Shown: positions 24,736-34,566 of the stretch, one piece after another
Layout of the letters: each line of letters starts with the position of its first letter
How positions within the stretch are numbered: the stretch's first letter is position 1
NCBI RefSeq assembly: GCF_902712855.1
Contig: NZ_LR743507.1
Coordinates: forward strand, 5,373,501-5,437,500
Origin: Variovorax paradoxus
GTDB taxonomy: Bacteria; Pseudomonadota; Gammaproteobacteria; Burkholderiales; Burkholderiaceae_C
DNA length: 64,000 bases
Direction: 5' to 3'
The notes under the pieces: generated by a model
Seen by the model: the letters and a program-made list of their open reading frames with translations, nothing else
What the model was told of the DNA's origin: nothing
The model's database searches: none
Made by a program: the position numbers and the translations under genes

Positions 24736-25402
24736 TCGGAGTGTCTCCCGGAGGATTCTTTTTCAGTTGAAACGCGGGCACCACGCCCGGATCGGGCCGG
24801 CCGCTGAAGATGCGGGCCACGCGGGCGAACAGCGCCTTGAGGAAACGCCAGCTCTTGCGGATGAGCCACACGCTCAGCACGAGCAACAGCACGAACAGCA
24901 CGAGAAAGACGAAGGGGTGCGCCACCGCGAGCCACAGGCCGGCGGGCACCATCGTGTCCTCGACCAGCGACGCGCCCACGTTGGAGAACGGCTCGGGCGA
25001 GGTGTTGATGGCCGCGCGCGTGGTGGCCTTGGCTGCATGCGCGGTGGCCGCGAAGCCGCCGCCCAGCAGGGCTGCCGCGATGGCCATCACGCCATGGTCG
25101 GCACCGAACACGCTGGCCGCGAGCGCCGCGCCGGCCGGAATGCGGATGGCGGTGTGCACCACGTCCCACAGCGAGTCGAGGCCGGGGATCTTGTCCGCGA
25201 AGAACTCGATGAACACCATGAAGCCGCTGGCCGCAATGACCACCGGGTGCGCCAGCAGCTGAAGCCCGCCGGGCAGCGGCACCCAGCCGAAGTAGCCCAC
25301 CACGCCCGTCAGCAGCACCACCAGGTACAGCCGCACGCCGCTCGCCCAGCCGATGGCGGCGGCCAGCGCGAGCAACTGGGGCATGTCGAGGGCGGTGTCC
25401 AT
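24701..25402 (-). CDS. DUF4126 membrane protein
   Basis: A 233-residue inner-membrane protein: LALAAAIGWASGVRLYLVVLLTGVVGYF at the start, then several hydrophobic segments and a final helix FVFLVLFVLLLVLSVWLIRK followed by a basic tail. The pattern GWASGVRLY and the Gly/Ala-rich GGGFAATAHAAKA region match DUF4126. Function unknown. It lies inside the leucine operon, 10 bases after the SUKH gene, and its last codons overlap the degenerate liuD start. The ATG at 25402 gives the first membrane segment a normal position. Confidence 0.83.
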   Translation of the reverse strand: MDTALDMPQLLALAAAIGWASGVRLYLVVLLTGVVGYFGWVPLPGGLQLLAHPVVIAASGFMVFIEFFADKIPGLDSLWDVVHTAIRIPAGAALAASVFGADHGVMAIAAALLGGGFAATAHAAKATTRAAINTSPEPFSNVGASLVEDTMVPAGLWLAVAHPFVFLVLFVLLLVLSVWLIRKSWRFLKALFARVARIFSGRPDPGVVPAFQLKKNPPGDTPNVQEDPDRQSR

Positions 25403-25412
25403 GAACGGCCTT

Positions 25413-25916
25413 TCAGTCGAATTCGATCGTGCCGGCTTCCATGGAAGCCACGAGGTCCGCGAGCCATGCCTCCATCGACGCATGCTCCACGGGGCGGTCC
25501 TCGTCGGCCTTCCAGAACGCCACGAGCTGACCCGGCTGGCCGCCGCCCTCGGCATCGATGTCCACGCACAGGTAGCTTCCGCCGCCATTCGAAAGGAAGG
25601 GCACCCAGCCGCGCCGCCAGGTGGCGGGGTCTTCGAAGTCGGTGCCGATCATGTCGTCGAGCATCTCCTTGGTGTCGGCGATGTCCTCGAGCGCGACGAA
25701 CATGCGGTTGTCCTGCAGGCTGTCGAAGCTGCTGTTCGGCTGGCCGTCGCGCCAGCGGTAGAGCGCACGGAATGCGTCGGGCAGCTTCAGCGAGAAGCGG
25801 GCTTCGAAGGCATCGAGCGCGGCATCCGCCACGCCGGGCTGGAGCGACGCATGGTAGTCCGCGCGGTGCGCGGCCAGCCACGCGTCCATGCGTTCGATGA
25901 GAGCGGCGTGCGACAT
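25413..25916 (-). CDS. SMI1/KNR4 (SUKH) family protein
   Basis: A 167-residue SUKH-superfamily protein. The core ALDAFEARFSLKLPDAFRALY followed by RWRDGQPN and FVALEDIADTKEML, and RGWVPFLSNGGGSYLCVDID with the conserved W..P......G...D, are diagnostic. SUKH proteins are often immunity proteins against contact-dependent toxins, but single chromosomal copies can have other roles. It starts five bases after the LiuC stop and precedes the DUF4126 gene by 10 bases, so it is co-transcribed with the leucine genes. No toxin gene is visible in the window. Confidence 0.85.
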   Translation of the reverse strand: MSHAALIERMDAWLAAHRADYHASLQPGVADAALDAFEARFSLKLPDAFRALYRWRDGQPNSSFDSLQDNRMFVALEDIADTKEMLDDMIGTDFEDPATWRRGWVPFLSNGGGSYLCVDIDAEGGGQPGQLVAFWKADEDRPVEHASMEAWLADLVASMEAGTIEFD

Positions 25917-25921
25917 GCCGC

Positions 25922-26722
25922 TCACGCCTTCTTCGCTTCCAGCCAGGACGGCTTGCGCTTCTGCAGGAAGGCCTGCACACCCTCCCGGCCTTCGTCGCTG
26001 GCACGGATGTCGGCAATGCCTTCGACGGTCTTTGCGATCAGCGCGTCGTCGATCTCGCGGCCGGCCACGTCGTCGATCAGCTGCTTGCAGGCGCGCACCG
26101 CGGCCGGGCTGGCGCCGGTGAGCGCCTTCAGCAGTTCGTCCACCCTGGCATCGAGCGCGTCGGCCACGACCACCTCGTGCACGAAGCCGATGCGGTGCGC
26201 CTCGGCGGCGCTGAACCGCTCGGCCGTGAGGAAGTAGCGCTGCGAGGCGCGCGTGCCCATGGCGCGCAGCACGTACGGGCTGATGGTCGCGGGCACGAGG
26301 CCGATCTTCACTTCGCTCAGGCAGTACCAGGCGGTGTCCAAGCTCACGGCCATGTCGCAGGCCGCGACCAGCCCCATGCCGCCGGCATACACATCGCCCT
26401 GCACGCGCGCGATGGTGGGCTTGGGGCACTCGGCGATGGTGCGCAGCATGGCCGCCAGCTTGCCCGCGTCGGCGACGTTCTCGTCGCGCGTGTAGTCGGC
26501 CATGCGGCGCATCCAGTTGAGATTGGCACCCGCGCAGAAGGCCGGCCCGTTCGCGCCGAGCACGATGGCCTTCACGTGTGCGGCGGCGCCGGCCTCGGCG
26601 AAGGCCTTCGTGAGTTCGGCAATGACGATGTCGTCGAAGGCATTGCGGGCGTCGGGCTGGTCGAGCCAGATGCGCGCGATGGCGCCGTCGATGCCCAGCT
26701 TGAGTTTGGTGTAGCTGCTCAT
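25922..26722 (-). CDS. liuC: Methylglutaconyl-CoA hydratase (enoyl-CoA hydratase family)
   Basis: A 266-residue crotonase-fold enzyme. LGANGPAFCAGANLNWM is the first oxyanion-hole segment and GDVYAGGMGLVAACDMAV the second. Its place between the methylcrotonoyl-CoA carboxylase beta gene and other leucine genes points to hydration of 3-methylglutaconyl-CoA to HMG-CoA. It lies 10 bases after the liuB stop. Confidence 0.92.
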   Translation of the reverse strand: MSSYTKLKLGIDGAIARIWLDQPDARNAFDDIVIAELTKAFAEAGAAAHVKAIVLGANGPAFCAGANLNWMRRMADYTRDENVADAGKLAAMLRTIAECPKPTIARVQGDVYAGGMGLVAACDMAVSLDTAWYCLSEVKIGLVPATISPYVLRAMGTRASQRYFLTAERFSAAEAHRIGFVHEVVVADALDARVDELLKALTGASPAAVRACKQLIDDVAGREIDDALIAKTVEGIADIRASDEGREGVQAFLQKRKPSWLEAKKA

Positions 26723-26732
26723 GCCGGTGCCC

Positions 26733-28354
26733 TCACATGCGGAAGATGCCGAACTTCGGCTCCGGCACCGGCGCGTTGCGCGCGGCCGCCAGACCCAGCG
26801 CGAGCACGCGGCGCGTGTCGGCGGGGTCGATGATGCCGTCGTCCCACAGCCGTGCGGTGGCGTAGTAGGGGTGGCCCTGGTCTTCGTACTGCTGGCGGAT
26901 GGGCGCCTTGAAGGCTTCCTCCTCGTCCTTGCTCCAGCTGCCGCCCTTCTGCTCGATGCCGTCGCGCTTGACCGTGGCGAGCACGCTCGCGGCCTGCTCG
27001 CCGCCCATGACGCTGATGCGCGCGTTGGGCCACATCCAGAGAAAGCGCGGACTGTAGGCGCGCCCGCACATGCCGTAGTTGCCGGCGCCGAAGCTGCCGC
27101 CGATGATGATGGTGAACTTGGGCACGTTGGCGGTCGCCACGGCCGTCACCATCTTGGCGCCGTGGCGCGCAATGCCTTCGTTCTCGTACTTGCGTCCCAC
27201 CATGAAGCCGGTGATGTTCTGCAGGAACACCAGAGGGATCTGCCGGTGGCAGCACAGCTCGATGAAGTGCGCGCCCTTCTGCGCCGACTCGCTGAACAGG
27301 ATGCCGTTGTTGGCGACGATGCCCACGGGCATGCCCTCGATCTCGGCGAAGCCGCAGACCAGCGTCGCGCCGAAGCGGGCCTTGAACTCGTGGAACTCGC
27401 TGCCGTCGACGATGCGCGCGATGATCTCGCGCACGTCGAAGGGCTTGCGCGTGTCGGTGGGGATCACGCCGTAGAGCTCTTCGCGCGGGAACGCGGGCTC
27501 GCGCACCGCGGCCCTGGCGCCGCCGTCCTTGGCGGCCTTCGCATTGAGATTGGCCACCGCCGAGCGCGCGAGCGCCAGCGCATGCAGGTCGTTCTGCGCC
27601 AGGTGGTCGGCCACCCCCGACAGGCGCGTGTGCACGTCGCCGCCGCCCAGGTCCTCGGCCGTCACCACTTCGCCCGTGGCCGCCTTCACGAGCGGCGGGC
27701 CGCCCAGGAAGATGGTGCCCTGGTTCTTCACGATGATCGATTCGTCGCTCATCGCCGGCACGTAGGCGCCGCCGGCCGTGCACGAGCCCATGACCACCGC
27801 GATCTGCGGGATGCCCTGGGCGCTCATGTTGGCCTGGTTGTAGAAGATGCGGCCGAAGTGGTCGCGGTCGGGAAACACATCGTCCTGGTTGGGCAGGTTG
27901 GCGCCGCCCGAATCGACCAGGTAGATGCACGGAAGGCGGTTCTGCTCGGCGACTTCCTGCGCGCGCAGATGCTTCTTGACGGTCATCGGGTAGTAGGTGC
28001 CGCCTTTCACCGTCGCGTCGTTGCAGACGATCATGCAATCGACGCCGTTCACGCGGCCGATGCCGGTGATGATGCCGGCGCCGGGCGCCGATTCGGCGCC
28101 TTTGGCATCGAGGTACATCGCATGCGCGGCCAATGGCGCGATCTCCAGGAACGGCGTGCCGGGGTCGAGCAGTTCCGCCACGCGGTCGCGCGGCAGCAGC
28201 TTGCCGCGCGCGGTGTGCTTGGCGCGCGCGGCTTCGCCGCCGCCCTGCTCCACTTTCGCGAACTGCTTGTGCAGGTCGTCGACCAGCGCGCGCATGGCTG
28301 CCGCATTGGCCTGGAAGTCGGCCGACCGCGCGTTCAGTTTGGTTTCTATCTGGC

Positions 28355-28358
<4 letters not shown>
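26733..28358 (-). CDS. liuB: Methylcrotonoyl-CoA carboxylase, beta (carboxyltransferase) subunit
   Basis: A 541-residue carboxyltransferase of normal length. YLVDSGGANLPNQDDVFPDR, MGSCTAGGAYVPAMSDE, FLGGPPLVKAATGEVV and FLQNITGFMVGRKYENEG are diagnostic of the methylcrotonoyl-CoA carboxylase beta subunit. It transfers the carboxyl group from carboxybiotin on LiuD. The ATG (28358) overlaps the TGA of the acyl-CoA synthetase gene (ATGA). Confidence 0.96.
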
Positions 28359-30022
<1,664 letters not shown>

Positions 30023-30040
30023 CGTCTTGTCTCCTTGTCT

Positions 30041-30180
30041 TGCCCCCTCTCCCCTTGGGGAGAGGGTTGGGGTGAGGGTGCCGGCCCTTGATGAAGCGCG
30101 GCGCTCGGCTCGATCGCTGCTGCCCTCACCCCGGCCTTCTCCCCGAGGGGAGAGGGAGCAGGAGGGGGCAGCGCTTCATC
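30041..30180. repeat. Long palindromic REPIN-like element between liuA and the acyl-CoA synthetase gene
   Basis: Nested inverted repeats: CCCTCTCCCC/GGGGAGAGGG at 30045-30066, GGGGTGAGGG at 30069-30078 paired with CCCTCACCCC at 30123-30132, TCTCCCC/GGGGAGA at 30138-30153, and GATGAAGCGC at 30090-30099 paired with GCGCTTCATC at 30171-30180. The design (a hairpin at each end, complementary arms inside) is that of the 141-bp units at 16.5-16.9 kb, with a different sequence. It lies within the leucine transcription unit and could modulate mRNA stability or partial termination. Confidence 0.82.
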
Positions 30181-30188
30181 CTGGAACC

Positions 30189-31361
30189 CTACGCCGTTTC
30201 GGCGAAGAGCTCGCGACCGATCAGCATGCGGCGGATCTCGCTCGTGCCTGCGCCGATCTCGTACAGCTTGGCGTCGCGCCACAGCCGCTCGACCGGAAAC
30301 TCCTTCGTGTAGCCCACGCCGCCCAGCGTCTGGATCGCCTCGCCGGCCATCCACGTCGCCTTCTCGGCGGAATAGAGAATGGCGCCGGCCGCGTCCTTGC
30401 GGAAGGTGCGCGCATGGTCGTTACGGTCGCAGGCCTTGCCCACGGCGTACACGTAGGCGCGCGTGGCCTGCCAGGTCGAATACATGTCGGCCAGCTTGCC
30501 CTGCATCAGCTGGAACTCGCCGATGCTCTGGCCGAACTGCTTGCGATCGTGAACGAAGGGCAGCACCGCGTCCATGCACGCCGCCATGATGCCGAGCGGG
30601 CCACCCGAGAGCACCGCGCGTTCGTAGTCGAGGCCGCTCATCAGCACCTTCGCACCCATGCCTTCGCCGCCCAGCACGTTCTCTTCCGGCACTTCGCAGT
30701 TGTCGAAGAACAGCGGGAAGGTGTTGGAGCCGCGCATGCCGAGCTTGTCGAGCTTGTTGCCGGCGGAGAAGCCCTTGAAACTCTTTTCGACGATGAAGGC
30801 AGTCATGCCGCGTGCGCCCATCTCGGGTTCGGTCTTGGCGTAGATGACGAGCGTGTCGGCGTCGCCGCCGTTGGTGATCCACATCTTGCCGCCGTTGAGC
30901 ACGTAGTAGCCGTTCTTCTTCTCGGCCTTCAGCTTCATGCTCACCACGTCGGAGCCGGCATTGGGCTCGCTCATGGCCAGCGCGCCCACATGCTCGCCGC
31001 TCACGAGCTTCGGCAGGTACTTCTTCTTCTGCGCCTCGCTGCCGTTGCGGTGGATCTGGTTCACGCACAGGTTGGAATGCGCGCCGTACGACAGGCCGAC
31101 CGACGCCGACGCGCGCGAGACCTCTTCCATTGCCACGATGTGGGCAAGGTAGCCCAACTCGGTGCCGCCGTATTCCTCCTTGACCGTCATGCCATGCAAG
31201 CCGAGGTCGCCGAGCTTCTTCCACAGGTCGTGCGGGAACAGGTTGTCGCGGTCGATGTCGGCGGCGCGCGGCGCGATCTCGTTGGCAGCGAAATCCTGGA
31301 TGGCGCTGCGCAGCGAATCGATGGTCTCGCCCAGGTCGAAGTTCAGGCCGGGATCGTGCAT
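30189..31361 (-). CDS. liuA: Isovaleryl-CoA dehydrogenase
   Basis: A 390-residue FAD-dependent dehydrogenase acting on isovaleryl-CoA. AMSEPNAGSDVVSMKLKAE and GGKMWITNGGDADTLVIYAK are family blocks; GLDYERAVLSGGPLGIM carries the glutamate that is the catalytic base in isovaleryl-CoA dehydrogenases, a position that separates them from other acyl-CoA dehydrogenases; IQTLGGVGYTKEFPVER closes the sequence. It is the first gene of the leucine operon, divergent from an AraC-type regulator 141 bases away. Confidence 0.96.
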   Translation of the reverse strand: MHDPGLNFDLGETIDSLRSAIQDFAANEIAPRAADIDRDNLFPHDLWKKLGDLGLHGMTVKEEYGGTELGYLAHIVAMEEVSRASASVGLSYGAHSNLCVNQIHRNGSEAQKKKYLPKLVSGEHVGALAMSEPNAGSDVVSMKLKAEKKNGYYVLNGGKMWITNGGDADTLVIYAKTEPEMGARGMTAFIVEKSFKGFSAGNKLDKLGMRGSNTFPLFFDNCEVPEENVLGGEGMGAKVLMSGLDYERAVLSGGPLGIMAACMDAVLPFVHDRKQFGQSIGEFQLMQGKLADMYSTWQATRAYVYAVGKACDRNDHARTFRKDAAGAILYSAEKATWMAGEAIQTLGGVGYTKEFPVERLWRDAKLYEIGAGTSEIRRMLIGRELFAETA

Positions 31362-31449
31362 GGGGTTTGTCTCCTCTGAAGGGGTCGGCGCGCAGTGCTA
31401 CCCGCGCTGGATGGCGCTTGAAAGATCGCAGCTTACGCCTCGATGCGCC

Positions 31450-31484
31450 GCAATTGGCGCCACAATGGTTGCAAATTGCGCCAC
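31450..31484. promoter_or_regulatory. Two direct repeats between liuA and the AraC regulator gene
   Basis: GCAATTGGCGCCAC at 31450-31463 and GCAAATTGCGCCAC at 31471-31484 match in 12 of 14 positions and start 21 bases apart, two helical turns. Such spacing is typical for AraC-family binding sites. They lie 19 bases before the regulator's ATG and about 90 bases upstream of liuA, so they could serve both promoters. Confidence 0.65.
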
Positions 31485-31502
31485 GACCGATCCGCCGCCG
31501 CC

Positions 31503-32531
31503 ATGTCGTCCCCCTCGTTTCTCAGACCCGCCCGCGCCGTCACGCCGATGGCCTTCGTGAGAGCCATCGTGCAGGGCTACGAGCGACATGGCATCGACCC
31601 GGCGCAGGCCCTGAAGGCGGCACAGATCACGCCGCGCGAACTCGTACGGCCGGGCGCACGCGTGACCGCCGCGCAGTTCGAGGCGCTGTCGGAGCACGCC
31701 ATGCAGGAGCTCGACGACGAGGCCCTCGGCTGGTTCTCGCGGCGCCTGCCGTGGGGCAGCTACGGCATGCTGTGCCGCGCCTCGCTCACCTCACCCGACC
31801 TGGGCGTGGCCATCAAGCGCTGGTGCCGGCATCACCGGCTGCTGACGGAAGACATCGGCCTTGCGCTCGAAGTGGCCGGCGGCATGGCCACGCTGCGCAT
31901 CACCGAGAACCGGCCGCTCGGCGACGCCTTCCGCGAGTTCTGCCTGGTCACGAGCCTGCGCTTCATGCACGGCTACATGTGCTGGGCCATCGATTCGCGC
32001 ATCTCGCTGCGCGAGGCCACCTTTCCGTTCGACGCACCGCCACACGCCGATGCCTACGCCCCGATGTTCACGCCCGAGGTGCGATTCGGCGAAGCGCAGG
32101 CCGGCATCAGTTTCGACGAGCGCTACCTTGCCCTGCCGCTGCAGCGCGACGAGCGCGCGCTGCGCACCATGCTCAAGCGCGCGCTGCCACTGACCATCCT
32201 GCAATACCGGCGCGACCGGCTGCTGGGCCAGCGCGTTCGCGAACTGCTGCGCTCGCGCGCTGCGGAGGCCACCACCGCCGAGGCGCTGGCGGTGATGCTC
32301 AACGTGTCGAGCCGCACGCTGCACCGGCAGCTGAACGAGGAAGGCACGTCGCTGCAGGTGCTGAAGAACGAGGTGCGCCACGAGATGGCCGTGGAGCTGC
32401 TGCGGCGCACCACGCGGCCCATCAAGCAGGTGGCGCTGGCCGTGGGCTTTCGCAACGAGAAGAGCTTTTCGCGCGCGTTCCTGCAATGGACCGGACACGC
32501 GCCGCGCGATTTCAGGCAGCAGGGCCTCTAG
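31503..32531 (+). CDS. AraC-family transcriptional regulator, probable regulator of the leucine operon
   Basis: A 342-residue regulator. Residues 1-220 are the arabinose-binding-like effector domain found in OruR/ArgR-type proteins (GYERHGIDPAQALKAAQI at the start); the C-terminal 100 residues hold two helix-turn-helix units (TTAEALAVMLNVSSRTLHRQ; IKQVALAVGFRNEKSFSRAF). ATG 31503 is chosen because the effector domain starts there and an upstream ATG would run through the probable operator. It is divergent from liuA, which suggests control of isovalerate/leucine use. Confidence 0.9.
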   Translation: MSSPSFLRPARAVTPMAFVRAIVQGYERHGIDPAQALKAAQITPRELVRPGARVTAAQFEALSEHAMQELDDEALGWFSRRLPWGSYGMLCRASLTSPDLGVAIKRWCRHHRLLTEDIGLALEVAGGMATLRITENRPLGDAFREFCLVTSLRFMHGYMCWAIDSRISLREATFPFDAPPHADAYAPMFTPEVRFGEAQAGISFDERYLALPLQRDERALRTMLKRALPLTILQYRRDRLLGQRVRELLRSRAAEATTAEALAVMLNVSSRTLHRQLNEEGTSLQVLKNEVRHEMAVELLRRTTRPIKQVALAVGFRNEKSFSRAFLQWTGHAPRDFRQQGL

Positions 32532-32544
32532 CGACCTGCGGCAC

Positions 32545-32880
32545 TCAGGACGCCGCTGCAGGTGCGTCGATCAGCGCGAGCGCATCGGCGATCGACTGGC
32601 TGTCTTCCGGGCGCACCAGCTTGGCGACCTGCCGGCCGTCGCGCATGAACACCAGCGTGGGCCACAACCGCACGTTGAACGAGCGGCCCAGTGGCCGGCC
32701 GCTGCCGTCTTCCACCTTGATGCGGCGCACGTTCGGGTACTTGGCGAAGGCCTCGGCGATGTTCGGCTGCGCGGCCTTGCAGATGCCGCACCAGTTGGTG
32801 CCGAACTCGACCACGGCCGGGCCGGTGAGCGCGTCGATCTCGGTGCGATCGGGCTGCTCGGTTCTGTATTCGGAGGTCAT
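32545..32880 (-). CDS. Thioredoxin-family protein
   Basis: A 111-residue thioredoxin-fold protein with the active site NWCGICK at residues 29-35 and the cis-proline segment VRLWPTLVFMRDG. It lacks a signal peptide and should act in the cytoplasm as a disulfide reductase; the WCGIC dipeptide GI differs from GP of thioredoxin and is common in YbbN- or TrxC-like small proteins. It is convergent with the AraC gene, 13 bases apart. Confidence 0.9.
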   Translation of the reverse strand: MTSEYRTEQPDRTEIDALTGPAVVEFGTNWCGICKAAQPNIAEAFAKYPNVRRIKVEDGSGRPLGRSFNVRLWPTLVFMRDGRQVAKLVRPEDSQSIADALALIDAPAAAS

Positions 32881-32939
32881 GGGGCCTTTCCTTGAGGGGC
32901 TGTCCGCCGTTCGGTGATGCCCCTCATTCCATCAGAAAG

Positions 32940-33632
32940 TCAGGCGGCCTGCAGGCCGTAGCCTGAAAGCAGCGCGGGCAGTTCGGCCATGTCGCTGAAC
33001 ACGCGCACCACGCCCACGCTCAACAGCGGGCCCGGGCCGCTGTGGCCCGATTCGCCCGTGCTGTAGCCGAACACCGTCGCCCCCGCGGCCACGCCGGCCA
33101 TCGCGCCGGTGACGGTGTCCTCGACGATGGCGCAGCGGCGCGGGTCGACGCCGAGCGCCTCGGCCGCGGCGAGGTACACGTCGGGGTGCGGCTTGGAGCG
33201 CGGCATCTCGTGGCCGCTGAAGATGCGGCCCTGGAAGCAGTCGAGCAACCCGACCTTGGCGAGCTGCAGCTCGACCTTGTGGCGGTCTGCGCCCGATGCG
33301 CAGGCGATGCGGCCCTTGAGCCTGGCGTGGATCTCGCGGATCGCGGCGGGCGCGTTCGGGATGGCGACGAGGTCGCGCTCGAGCGCTTCGTTGCGGCGGG
33401 CACGGAAGGTTCTCAGCCATTCGTCCGTGATCCTGACGCCGGTCTTCGATTCGATGAGCGCGGTTTCGTCCTTCACGGCCTTGCCTGTGAAGGTGTTCAT
33501 CGATTCCTCGGTTGTGAGGTGCCAGCCGAGTTCGCCGAGCATTTCTGCGAGGACCCGGTTGGTGATGGGTTCCGAATCTACGAGGACGCCGTCGCAGTCG
33601 AAGAGGACTGCCGAGAAGGGGAAGGGGGTCAT
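32940..33632 (-). CDS. HAD-superfamily phosphatase (phosphoglycolate phosphatase/beta-phosphoglucomutase-like)
   Basis: A 230-residue haloacid dehalogenase-type hydrolase. Motif I VLFDCDGVLVDSEP carries both aspartates, motif II ACASGADRHKV the serine, motif III lysine in RSKPHPDVYLAAAEALGV, and motif IV IVEDTVTGAMAGVAAG. ATG 33632 places motif I at the N-terminus; an upstream Met adds a leader without similarity. Substrate unknown: sugar phosphates are typical. Confidence 0.9.
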   Translation of the reverse strand: MTPFPFSAVLFDCDGVLVDSEPITNRVLAEMLGELGWHLTTEESMNTFTGKAVKDETALIESKTGVRITDEWLRTFRARRNEALERDLVAIPNAPAAIREIHARLKGRIACASGADRHKVELQLAKVGLLDCFQGRIFSGHEMPRSKPHPDVYLAAAEALGVDPRRCAIVEDTVTGAMAGVAAGATVFGYSTGESGHSGPGPLLSVGVVRVFSDMAELPALLSGYGLQAA

Positions 33633-33697
33633 TGCTTTTTGGCCTTGCCTGGCTTTGCTTTGTTCGGTTGGCGATGGTAGCAATCGCTTTGGGATTT

Positions 33698-33945
33698 GGT
33701 TCCGGGGCCGGGTCTCGGCCCGGCGGCCGACTTACTTTCTTTTGCTTCGCCAAAAGAACGTAAGCAAAGAAAAGGCGACCCTGCTGTCTGCGTCCCTCCG
33801 CTTCGCTGCGGGCAACCTGCGGTGCTCGACGTAGGAGGGGGTCCGCAGAACTCGCTCCACTGCGTTGCGCTCAGACAGCTGCGGCCCTGATCCCTCCTAC
33901 GTCTGCGCTCCTCGGCGCAGCCAGAAGGGTTTTGGGGACCGACAC
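33698..33945. repeat. Left arm of a large inverted repeat
   Basis: This arm begins GGTTCCGGGGCCGGGTCTCG and continues with CTTTTGCTTCGCCAAAAG, CAACCTGCGGTGCTCG, GTCCGCAGAACTCGCT, CAGACAGCTGCGGCCCTGAT and CTGCGCTCCTCGGCGCAGCC. The same blocks occur inverted and in mirrored order at 34255-34515. Frames reading through both arms share FRGRVSARRPTYF, which is a by-product of the repeat rather than a gene. Confidence 0.85.
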
Positions 33946-33991
33946 GCCATCGCTTCGCTCGGCTTGGGAACTGACGGCTCGAACTTCGTTC

Positions 33992-34103
<112 letters not shown>

Positions 34104-34254
34104 TTCTACCTTGCTTTTGCTCTTGATCCAGTTTCAGCTCGGTCCCAACGCTGGCATCGCACCGCATCGAATCGAATCGGCACTCATACCAACAAAGACT
34201 TCAGCGCAGCTTCAACACTGCAGGCGCACAGCGCCTGCAATGGCCTGAGGCCGA

Positions 34255-34515
34255 GCGAAGCAAAGGCCCGTGTGGTTCCCGCTCCCTCCCCTCTGGCTGC
34301 GCCGAGGAGCGCAGTGTTTCGCGGATCAGGGCCGCAGCTGTCTGAGCGAAGCGAGTTCTGCGGACCCCGCGAAACGCGAGCACCGCAGGTTGCCCCGTAG
34401 CGAAGCGCAGGGGTCGCAGACAGTGGGGTCGCCTTTCTTTTGCCTACTTTTCTTTGGCGAAGCAAAGAAAAGTAGGTCGGCCGCCGGGCCGAGACCCGGC
34501 CCCGGAAAGCAAACA
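34255..34515. repeat. Right arm of the large inverted repeat
   Basis: Inverted, diverged copy of 33698-33945, ending in CCGAGACCCGGCCCCGG. It holds CTGCGCCGAGGAGCGCAG, ATCAGGGCCGCAGCTGTCTG, AGCGAGTTCTGCGGAC, GAGCACCGCAGGTTG and CTTTGGCGAAGCAAAG. Together with the left arm and the hexanucleotide array it fills the 934-base gap (33633-34566) between the HAD phosphatase and YgjP-like genes; nothing else was seen there. Confidence 0.85.
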
Positions 34516-34566
34516 ACAAAAATGACTCGATCCCGCCGAAGGAATCAACCCCGCGCCCCGAAAAAA

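Noticed and set aside
25917..26429. Extension of the SUKH gene upstream into liuC
   Set aside because: The upstream part is the liuC gene in another frame; the SUKH domain starts at the ATG at 25916.
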